Source of the DNA: a virus
Virus record (IMG/VR): IMGVR_UViG_3300030333_003079
Span: 1 to 21,778 of that record
Direction: 5' to 3' (one strand)
Length of the DNA stretch: 21,778 nt
Below, one piece after another: positions 15,200 through 21,778 of this stretch; position 1 is the stretch's first letter; each line of letters opens with the position of its first letter. The notes under the pieces were generated by a model, which made no database searches, was not told the origin of the DNA, and saw only the letters and a program-made list of their open reading frames with translations. Position numbers and translations under genes: made by a program.

Positions 15200-16944
15200 T
15201 GGCAGAAGGAGAACAGGGCAGAGTTAGTCGATTTTTGAGTGCCATTGCATCTCCGTTCCGTCGCCGGTCTACACCGGCTCCTCAGATGCCTTTGTGGACA
15301 ACGGGTATTCAAGAGCCTGTACTTGTTCAAGGTGTTACACTACCAGCCCTATATGCAGTGGCCAATGAGAACTTGATTCTACGAACCGTAATCACAACTC
15401 TACAGCAGGAAATTTTCCGCCGTGGCTATTACTGGGAAAAGGCATACCACAAGAAATGCGTTGAGTGTGAAAAGGAATACCAGCATGACATTGAATCATG
15501 TGACTTGTGTGGAGGAGAAGTCAAAGACCCTGACCCTGACCAAGCCATCTATGCTCGTTGGTTTGTAGACCAACGGAACAGCATGAACCAGTCATTCATG
15601 GATGTGCTTCGTGAAATCGAGTATGATTTGAACATCACCGATGATGCATTTTTGATTCTGATTAAGGAGTATTACATTGACGAAGAGAGTGGTGAGCCTG
15701 CTTTCTATCGTGTAAAGGAAGCGATTCGTGGTGACCCTATCTTCATGCGCATTGTTGCTGACAAGCGTGGTGTACGAGGTGGTCGCTATCGTGTCTGTCC
15801 GCTTCACCGTGATGTCGTTCGCTCTTTCCATGAGGAAGAGAAAAACTGCCCTACATGCAGTCAAAAATTAGAGGATGTACATTACGTCAATACTGCAGGT
15901 TCAGGCAAAACACAGTATTTCCTTGATGGAGAAGTCTTGCATATTTCCAAGTACCAACCTTCCAAGTTGTATGGGCGTGCGCCTGTGGCCACGCTATGGC
16001 GACAAGCCATGACATTAACAGCAATGGACAATTACATGTACACAGCCTACAGTAAGAGGCGAACCCCACGTGGTATGATTTCAATTACCACAGACAACAT
16101 TGAATCCATGAAATCTTTCTGGAAGGGCGTTGATGAGAAGTTGGAGCGTGACCCTCATTACATTCCTAAGATTGGAATCGAAAGTCAGACAGGGCGCGGT
16201 GGTGTGAATTGGGTCAAGTTCATGGACACTCTGGAAGAAATGCAGTACATTACTGTCCGTGATGAAATGCGACAGCGCATTGCTTCGTTCTACGGCGTGT
16301 CCAATGTGTTCATGATGGATACAGGTAAATCTGGCGGCCTCAACAACGAAGGATTGCAAGTTCTTGTTACCAATCGTGCAGTTGAGTTTGGTCACAAAGT
16401 GTATACTGAGAACTTATTCCCACGTATGTTAGAGCAAATGGAAGTTACAGATTGGAAGTTGACACTGTATCCATCGGAAGAAGAGGACGAGGTCACTCGA
16501 CTTCGTCGAGATGAGATGGAAGTCAACATTGCACAGCGCATGGCTATGCTTGGTTATCAGGCTCAATTGCTGGAAGAAGGTACACGAGACATTCGCTTCA
16601 TTTACAAGCAGCCTGACCCCGGTATGCAGCAAGGTCCACCCGGCATGGGTGGCGGTATGGGTATGGGTATGCCAATGGGCGGAATGCAGATGGGTGGCGG
16701 TATGGGCACACCCGGTGCACTTCCGAGCCGAAATATCCCACCACAACTCGCAGGCGCCATGGGCGCTGCAGCCCGAGGACCGGGTTCACAACCCGGTGGG
16801 GAAGGCATGGGAATCCGCACACCGAGCAGCCCTGCGGCTCCTCAACGGCGTAGTGGAATGAGTGGAAGTCCAGTATCATCAGTACAGCAACGAGGTATGC
16901 AACCGGGCCCCGTTGAACAGGCATCTCGATTCAGAGGTGCTTGA
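15196..16944 (+). CDS. Portal protein with two Cys clusters
   Basis: A 582-residue protein. The start is ATG 15196 or the adjoining ATG 15199, with AGGTGG just upstream and overlap with the previous stop; a frame open from 15151 has no signal. Residues 50-475 have the portal layout: an N-terminal clip/wing region, a DITDDAFLIL-like strand set around 145-160, HISKYQPSKLYGRAPV (249-264) followed by long helices, and FYGVSNVFM in the core, patterns I associate with phage and archaeal-virus portals. Inserted are two probable zinc sites: C88/C91/C102/C105 and C201/C218/C221 with H204. The tail from about residue 474 is Met/Gly/Pro-rich and disordered. The portal forms the dodecameric DNA channel at one capsid vertex and docks TerL. 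Position after terL supports the call. Confidence 0.9.
   Translation: MMAEGEQGRVSRFLSAIASPFRRRSTPAPQMPLWTTGIQEPVLVQGVTLPALYAVANENLILRTVITTLQQEIFRRGYYWEKAYHKKCVECEKEYQHDIESCDLCGGEVKDPDPDQAIYARWFVDQRNSMNQSFMDVLREIEYDLNITDDAFLILIKEYYIDEESGEPAFYRVKEAIRGDPIFMRIVADKRGVRGGRYRVCPLHRDVVRSFHEEEKNCPTCSQKLEDVHYVNTAGSGKTQYFLDGEVLHISKYQPSKLYGRAPVATLWRQAMTLTAMDNYMYTAYSKRRTPRGMISITTDNIESMKSFWKGVDEKLERDPHYIPKIGIESQTGRGGVNWVKFMDTLEEMQYITVRDEMRQRIASFYGVSNVFMMDTGKSGGLNNEGLQVLVTNRAVEFGHKVYTENLFPRMLEQMEVTDWKLTLYPSEEEDEVTRLRRDEMEVNIAQRMAMLGYQAQLLEEGTRDIRFIYKQPDPGMQQGPPGMGGGMGMGMPMGGMQMGGGMGTPGALPSRNIPPQLAGAMGAAARGPGSQPGGEGMGIRTPSSPAAPQRRSGMSGSPVSSVQQRGMQPGPVEQASRFRGA
16635..16715 (+). repeat. Low-complexity GGTATGGGTATG-type tract in the portal tail
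   Basis: Short imperfect repeats of GGTGGCGGTATGGG and GGTATG encode the Met/Gly tail of the portal. It is internal to the gene and in frame. The antisense reading gives an artefactual His/Thr-rich open frame. Confidence 0.75.
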
Positions 16945-16980
16945 GAAAGGTTGAAGTCATGAGAAGGAGTGGAGAACGAT

Positions 16981-17322
16981 ATGAGCGAACTACGCAAGTT
17001 AGACCCAATGGCCCGTAAGATGCGGGTACATGTCGATGCGTTTTACAAAGCAATTGAAGAAAATGATGCAATGACGGCCCGTGGTCACATTGGTGAAATT
17101 CAAAAATTCGCTGAGTATTTGAGTAACGATGTAGAGTCAATTGTAAACAAGGCAGAGAAGATTCAGGGCATCAATGATGTGTATGCTGGTGGATTCCCCG
17201 TACAGAAGTTCAAGCAGACTGAGAAAGTTCATCCTGCTTCAGACCAAGTACTTGCAGGGACCATCCGAACGAATCGGATTGGTAGCATTATGCGACCACA
17301 GAGCAACCGAAGTCTACAGTGA
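16981..17322 (+). CDS. Small helical protein after portal
   Basis: A 113-residue protein from ATG 16981, chosen over GTG 16969 because AAGGAGTGGAG lies just upstream at proper spacing for the ATG. Residues 8-62 are predicted helical with charged and hydrophobic alternation (two long helices). Residues 63-113 are basic, Pro/Gly-containing and probably extended. No Cys, membrane segment or known motif. It lies between portal and further small genes, where many tailed viruses encode scaffold, head-completion or capsid-associated proteins, but nothing allows a specific assignment. Confidence 0.72.
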   Translation: MSELRKLDPMARKMRVHVDAFYKAIEENDAMTARGHIGEIQKFAEYLSNDVESIVNKAEKIQGINDVYAGGFPVQKFKQTEKVHPASDQVLAGTIRTNRIGSIMRPQSNRSLQ

Positions 17323-17327
17323 GTGAT
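17321..17327 (+). promoter_or_regulatory. SD overlapping the upstream stop
   Basis: GAGTGAT begins inside the TGA stop (17320-17322) of the preceding gene and lies four bases before ATG 17332. The same motif recurs at the next junction. Confidence 0.55.
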
Positions 17328-17331
17328 TTAG

Positions 17332-17709
17332 ATGACAGAGCAAGCAGAAGAGGGTAATGTCGCTGAGACATTGATGCAGGCACTGATTTCAAAGATGGAA
17401 CACATGGACCAGACCATCCAAAATCTACAGGAAGAGAATGCGATTATCAAGAAGCACATGGCGAATCCAACAGGTTTGCTAAAGAAAATGGGTTTTGTCT
17501 CAATGAGGACACCATTTGCTGAAGATGTTCGACCTGATATTTTCCGAGGGGATTCACATGAAATCCTCAAGGCAGAAGAGGGGCGACCAGAGATTTCTGT
17601 TCCTCAATCCAATTCAGAGTTCCATAATATGAATTGGTCAGATATTCATGAATTGGCTGAATCAGCCAAAGACGCCGGTTATATCGGCAACGTACCTATG
17701 CTAGAGTGA
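17332..17709 (+). CDS. Small coiled-coil protein
   Basis: A 125-residue acidic protein from ATG 17332. Residues 10-46 have a clear heptad pattern (LMQALISKMEHMDQTIQNLQ, then EENAIIKKHM), so an oligomeric coiled coil is likely. Residues 50-75 (GLLKKMGFVSMRTPFAED) look like a short conserved motif. The rest is acidic and partly disordered, ending in a short helix. Scaffold-like features (acidic, coiled coil, next to portal) are present, but it is short for a scaffold and the family is not recognised. Its stop lies inside the SD of the next gene, indicating coupled synthesis. Confidence 0.74.
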   Translation: MTEQAEEGNVAETLMQALISKMEHMDQTIQNLQEENAIIKKHMANPTGLLKKMGFVSMRTPFAEDVRPDIFRGDSHEILKAEEGRPEISVPQSNSEFHNMNWSDIHELAESAKDAGYIGNVPMLE

Positions 17710-17710
17710 T
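17704..17710 (+). promoter_or_regulatory. SD containing the upstream stop codon
   Basis: GAGTGAT contains the TGA stop (17707-17709) of the 17332 gene and lies four bases before ATG 17715. This decides the start in favour of the ATG over the in-frame GTG at 17706, which is part of the SD. Confidence 0.6.
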
Positions 17711-17714
17711 TAAG

Positions 17715-18146
17715 ATGAAGCCAAGATTTGTACCCCGCGACAAAGGTTTTGAGAACCTGTTGAAAGAAGCCATTGAATTAGAAGAGCGCCTTGAGAAGGC
17801 TGTCCCTGAGTTCCAGCAAAAAGAGGGCTCAAAGCATGGCCAGACTCAGTTTATGACGCAATCTGCCGGTAAGAACAACGTGCAGAACCATGGGTACATG
17901 ACCAACAATGTCGTTCCCGAATCTGAAGATGTCAAGAACACAGGTGCCAAGATGGAAAACTCCAAGATTTTGGACACCTACAAAAACCACTATCCCAATA
18001 CGGAATCTACCACCGCAAGCCACGAGACAACTGGTGGCAAAGATGAGAAGCCTGCATCTCTCAAGAAGATGGGTACATCTGGCGAGCAGTGGAGACTGGA
18101 TACTATCGCCAAGTCTGTCCGCGACCTGTCCCGCCGTTTGGAGTGA
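17715..18146 (+). CDS. Small charged protein with disordered middle
   Basis: A 143-residue protein from ATG 17715. Residues 8-38 form an amphipathic charged helix (Glu/Lys-rich). Residues 39-115 are Asn/Thr/Gly/Lys-rich and disordered. The last 25 residues (WRLDTIAKSVRDLSRRLE) form an amphipathic C-terminal helix, a layout seen in scaffold-like and virion linker proteins. No known motif. It is the last of three small genes between portal and the giant gene at 18162 and probably belongs to the same head-assembly unit; the specific role is unknown. Confidence 0.72.
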   Translation: MKPRFVPRDKGFENLLKEAIELEERLEKAVPEFQQKEGSKHGQTQFMTQSAGKNNVQNHGYMTNNVVPESEDVKNTGAKMENSKILDTYKNHYPNTESTTASHETTGGKDEKPASLKKMGTSGEQWRLDTIAKSVRDLSRRLE

Positions 18147-18161
18147 ACGGCTGGTGATGGC

Positions 18162-21100
18162 GTGAAAGAAGGCCCTGCTGAGATTTACAAGCGGTCTCGC
18201 AAGGTTTTCTTCCGCTCGTTAATGGATGGCATCGGCAAGTCCGGTGCGGCTGTTGACTATCATTTCGCTTTACTCAATCTCCAGCGACACGACGGTGTCG
18301 TTCCCATGAACCACATCGACCAAATGCTACAGAAGATGGTCGAGCCGGTTCTGAAGCAAGAAGAGTTTGCAGATTTCTGGGGGCAGCAAGAAGCAGCCAT
18401 GCGTCAAGCACAGATACAGGCTTACTTTGCAGAAGTTGAGCGTCAAGAACGTGAGGCAAGAGATTACAGCCAGAGGCAGGGGGCGGGAGGTGCTGCTCCG
18501 TGGACTCAAATTAGACACTTTGAGGGCTCAGGAGGCGTGCCGGGTCAGCAAGTCTCTGGTCGAGATGAGCCGCCGATGGTGGCTAGGGACTTTACTGAAG
18601 GTGGCGTTTCTGATGAAGGTGCAGGTGCAGAAGAATCTTTGCGAGGTTTAGATGCACCCGGTGCAGCACGAGAATGGAGTGAAGGTGCATTCACTTTCCC
18701 AAGATGGCATCAGCAGAAAGTACCAGTATATCGTGATGGTAAGATAGTTGGTTACAATGTAGTCGGTCAGGAAGACCTAGAATCACGATTGTATGGGGGT
18801 GGCATCTATGGAGTACAAGCGCGTGAAGGAGAGTGGGTCGGAGGAGGACACTTAGAACAGCGCGTTGTCGCAGAAGCCGCAGATAATCCAAGAATGCAAG
18901 GCAGGACTTGGCCTCGTATTTTGAATACCGCGACTGCCTTTGACGATGGGAGACCATCACAAGGGTTTGAAGATACAAATTCTTGGTTGATGGGCCATGG
19001 TTCACCACTTCATGGTGATTATGATTATGATAATCCAATTCCGGGCACTTTGCCGCCATGGGTGGAACTACTCAGAGATTTCTATTTGCATCCAGTCGCG
19101 CATGGTCTGACACAGAGTCAAATAGACCATGAGAAAGACCGTCGCTGGGAGCAATTTCACAGAGAACATCCAGATTATAACGAACTTGGTGCAAGAGTAA
19201 AGATTGGGCACCCGATTGTAGATGCATGGGACGGTGCCAGTAATTATCTTGGCAAGTCAAACATGACACCACACGATATGTATGAACGACATTACGACGA
19301 GTGGTTGGCTGATAATGACATTTTGAACTCCTTCCATTCAGATGATGCCGATGGAGAACGAAAATTACGTGAGACTCACATGAATCAGGCTATTGAAAAC
19401 TGGCTAAAAATTGGCCAGATGGATGAGGAAGGGCATCCCATTGGAATGGGCTTGGGAGATTACTTCTATGGTTTAGAATGGTTGTCACCCAAAGAACGCT
19501 CTGCTGTGTATGACCACAGGAGAGTGCATGGGACGGATGACCATAACCACCAGAGAGTCAAAGATGCACGAGGATTTGAAATGGGCAGACTCAAGCGCAA
19601 TAAATGGAACAGGTTCCAACCGCTGTATGAGCACTTTGGTAGAGAGCCAGACATGCCGGGAATCTTTGGGGAGCATAATCTCATTCCTGTTAAGCAAGAC
19701 AAGGCTAAGCCTCAACATATCCGAGAAGCCTTGAAAGAAGGCTCACTTGACCAAGAAATCATTCGGCACCATTATGCTCAGACAGGAGAAGAAGACGGTG
19801 ATGTTGGTCGTGGTATTCCGAAAATGGGTAAGGTCATCGAGGATAGATTTGCGGGAGAAGATGGCGTAGTAAGCCTCAAGCAGTTATTGAGACTTGCAGG
19901 TATTGACCACAACACCTTAGGTAGGGGCAAAGACCGATACAGTAACCTTGAATTTTACAAAAAGGGTGAACACCCAGATTATCCAAATTGGGACCCGGAT
20001 ACAGCACCTATTACAAAAGCAGGTCAGCAGGGTGACATTAGGAAGGATATTCGCCGGATTATGAATCAGGCCAACAGACTGTCTAACGATAATTATCATG
20101 CTCGGAAGATGAATAATGCTGGTGCGTTTCACCTAAATCAGAGAGTCAATCCCAATCAATATGTCAAAGGAAAAGTACCGAATGACCATTTCAATTATGC
20201 AGGTTACAAGCACCCTGAGACAGGAGAATATATCCCTGAAAATTCTACACTATCCACCCATTGGGGTCGCCCATTTCGCTATCATGGTGGCACAGGACGA
20301 CATCACAATATAGCCCTTGACATCATTCACCAACATACAGGGGAACGAGTTGAGGATAAGGAGGGCAACCCAACTGGCGAAATACATTCTCTAATGGGAA
20401 TTAGCAGTGATGTTGCTTCGACTGAAGGGATGAGTGATGAACGCATTGCTGCACTCAAACTGCTCCCGTTCCATGCGAACTTTGACCTCGCTGACAAATC
20501 TATAGGTGCAATGGGGCCTTTTTCTCCGGCGTTTGGCTCTGAAAGAGAACGGGAGAAGAAGAAGAAATATGAGAGGACAGACCCTGATGACCCCATGAGT
20601 AGACGCCTTGTTGGCGAAGAATTGGGTGGGCTGAAATACAAATCTCCTTCTAGGCCTGAAGTTTTCAATCAGTGGAACACAAAAGTCATGTCTCAAGTGA
20701 AAGGAGGTAAATCTGACATTACGAGGTTTGGGACGCATACCTCTATGCCTGCTTCCAACCACATGATTCAGGAACTTTTCCAGCACTACATGGATGAAAA
20801 GCAAAGGGAGGCGGCACTGAATGGGATACGAAAAGGGCGCATTGAAGGAATGGATAGCCATCTCAACATTCGCCTTCCGCATAGAGGGCAGTCTCAATTG
20901 TTTGGCCCGTCACATCATGAGAAAAATGTGGATGATATTTCAAAAAGGCGAGCCGCTCAGATGGGCTGGACAAATCACCCATTGAACCCTGCACCTAGTT
21001 ATGTGGACCACAATGCACTTACGCCTGAGCACACGAAACACATAGGCTCCTTGCAGAGTATGAAGGAAGGAATGGGAACAGGGCAAGCAGAACCAAGTGG

Positions 21101-21778
21101 AGAATTTGGCACGACCTATAGTGAGGATAGGGAAGCGGCTGAATTTGAGTTGGATATGCTGAACCAAAAATTACTGAATGCGGAGCATCAATTGGAAAAG
21201 GATTTTCCTGATATTCGTAATCGTATTAAGCGCAACGAAGCAACACCTGAAGAAGTTCAAGGTTGGCTGAAGCGGTCGGGTGAATTCAAAGATATTCGGA
21301 GGCAACTTCATGATGCCGAAGACGCAATGGACGATGTAGATGCAACAGAAGCAGAGAATTTACCACAAATACGTGGTCCTTTGGAATCCCATGATGCAAA
21401 GCATAAGCGAGATACAGAGGTTATCGGTGACGAAGCAGCAGATATGCGTCAGCGTTGGGAGCAGGCTACAGGACAGAGCGCATTTGACCCCAATGATTTG
21501 TGGACAAGTATTTGCAATGCAATGGAATTTGCAAGGAAGAGCAACACCTATCTCAATATGAAAGACCCGAGTGAACATGGGCGCACAAGTCTTAGTATGG
21601 ACTTCAAAGAGCGACCCACTGATGTCGTTACAGGTGGAGAAAGGCAGGCAAGCATCAAAAGTCATGTGCATAATAATGGAAATTTGCTGACTTCTGCGAG
21701 TTCTGATGAAGAGTTCTATGAGGCACTAGAACTTGACCCTGAGGATTATCACCACAGCCAGACGATTGCGCACGTGAA
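18162..21778 (+). CDS. Giant unrecognised protein, 5' part (3' end beyond window)
   Basis: Open from GTG 18162 to the right edge: 1,205 full codons without a stop. GGTGAT (18153-18158) lies three bases before the GTG; no ATG occurs until codon 21. Residues 1-100 are helical and charged; 101-170 are Gly/Ala/Glu-rich and likely a linker. The body is hydrophilic, rich in His, Asp, Tyr, Gly and Pro, with no membrane segment or familiar catalytic motif. Residues about 785-800 hold a Lys/Glu run (EREREKKKKYER). Residues about 990-1065 are a long charged coiled-coil-like helix. Composition resembles the proteins at 1-1778 and 9115. It sits where tailed viruses usually have protease/capsid genes, so it may be a fused or multi-domain virion protein, a polyprotein, or a tail-associated protein. 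Its whole length is unknown. Confidence 0.82.
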   Translation, partial: MKEGPAEIYKRSRKVFFRSLMDGIGKSGAAVDYHFALLNLQRHDGVVPMNHIDQMLQKMVEPVLKQEEFADFWGQQEAAMRQAQIQAYFAEVERQEREARDYSQRQGAGGAAPWTQIRHFEGSGGVPGQQVSGRDEPPMVARDFTEGGVSDEGAGAEESLRGLDAPGAAREWSEGAFTFPRWHQQKVPVYRDGKIVGYNVVGQEDLESRLYGGGIYGVQAREGEWVGGGHLEQRVVAEAADNPRMQGRTWPRILNTATAFDDGRPSQGFEDTNSWLMGHGSPLHGDYDYDNPIPGTLPPWVELLRDFYLHPVAHGLTQSQIDHEKDRRWEQFHREHPDYNELGARVKIGHPIVDAWDGASNYLGKSNMTPHDMYERHYDEWLADNDILNSFHSDDADGERKLRETHMNQAIENWLKIGQMDEEGHPIGMGLGDYFYGLEWLSPKERSAVYDHRRVHGTDDHNHQRVKDARGFEMGRLKRNKWNRFQPLYEHFGREPDMPGIFGEHNLIPVKQDKAKPQHIREALKEGSLDQEIIRHHYAQTGEEDGDVGRGIPKMGKVIEDRFAGEDGVVSLKQLLRLAGIDHNTLGRGKDRYSNLEFYKKGEHPDYPNWDPDTAPITKAGQQGDIRKDIRRIMNQANRLSNDNYHARKMNNAGAFHLNQRVNPNQYVKGKVPNDHFNYAGYKHPETGEYIPENSTLSTHWGRPFRYHGGTGRHHNIALDIIHQHTGERVEDKEGNPTGEIHSLMGISSDVASTEGMSDERIAALKLLPFHANFDLADKSIGAMGPFSPAFGSEREREKKKKYERTDPDDPMSRRLVGEELGGLKYKSPSRPEVFNQWNTKVMSQVKGGKSDITRFGTHTSMPASNHMIQELFQHYMDEKQREAALNGIRKGRIEGMDSHLNIRLPHRGQSQLFGPSHHEKNVDDISKRRAAQMGWTNHPLNPAPSYVDHNALTPEHTKHIGSLQSMKEGMGTGQAEPSGEFGTTYSEDREAAEFELDMLNQKLLNAEHQLEKDFPDIRNRIKRNEATPEEVQGWLKRSGEFKDIRRQLHDAEDAMDDVDATEAENLPQIRGPLESHDAKHKRDTEVIGDEAADMRQRWEQATGQSAFDPNDLWTSICNAMEFARKSNTYLNMKDPSEHGRTSLSMDFKERPTDVVTGGERQASIKSHVHNNGNLLTSASSDEEFYEALELDPEDYHHSQTIAHV

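Noticed and set aside
16429-16746. Minus-strand frame with His/Thr repeats
   Set aside because: It is the antisense reading of the Met/Gly-repeat tail of the portal gene, with no SD and no supporting context.
1-21778. tRNA, rRNA, CRISPR array, insertion sequence, integrase or attachment site
   Set aside because: No cloverleaf, spaced repeat array, transposase, recombinase or terminal repeat was seen on either strand.

Overview
This window looks like part of the virion-assembly region of a tailed, double-stranded DNA virus or provirus. The anchors are a complete large terminase subunit (12367-13869), a portal protein (15196-16944) and a tandem zinc-finger/HTH protein in the usual position of a small terminase (7231-7932). 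Genes are packed head to tail with ATGA overlaps or Shine-Dalgarno (SD) motifs that touch the upstream stop codon. The portal carries two Cys clusters and TATA-like boxes lie in the few gaps. I favour an archaeal tailed virus, perhaps of marine Euryarchaeota, but host assignment is an inference: no lineage marker is visible, and the SD motif fits bacteria as well as archaea.

Layout. 1-1778 (minus): the 5' portion of a large unrecognised protein that runs off the left edge. 1779-1860: a short divergent intergenic region. 1861-3258: a Gly/Ala-rich protein with a C-terminal Cys cluster. 3259-3388: the only gap above 100 bases, with a foldable inverted repeat and a TATA-like box. 3389-6912: a compact six-gene module of a membrane/coiled-coil protein, a small membrane protein, an Arf/SR-beta-like small GTPase with an N-terminal hydrophobic segment, a basic Cys/His protein, a Gln-rich protein and a two-helix membrane protein. 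6888-7169 (minus): a lone small multi-Cys gene that splits the plus-strand genes. 7231-12362: the putative small terminase, then three large unrecognised proteins (disordered; His/Pro-rich with a C-terminal HTH-like end; glycine-zipper). 12367-16944: large terminase, a wHTH-LAGLIDADG fusion protein, portal. 16981-18146: three small helical proteins. 18162-end: a protein of more than 1,205 residues, cut by the right edge.

How the genes may work together. The Zn-HTH protein would recognise viral DNA, TerL would cut and pump it, and the portal would receive it. The LAGLIDADG protein sits between terL and portal, where other tailed phages often carry an HNH nuclease. The GTPase and its membrane partners are the least expected part. 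A GTP-switch protein co-encoded with several membrane proteins suggests a virus-run membrane process (entry, exit, or virion membrane/vertex assembly), which has not to my knowledge been described for this kind of virus. No major capsid, protease, tail tube, replication or integrase gene is recognisable. No tRNA, rRNA, CRISPR array or insertion sequence was seen. There is no gene-free stretch above about 130 bases.
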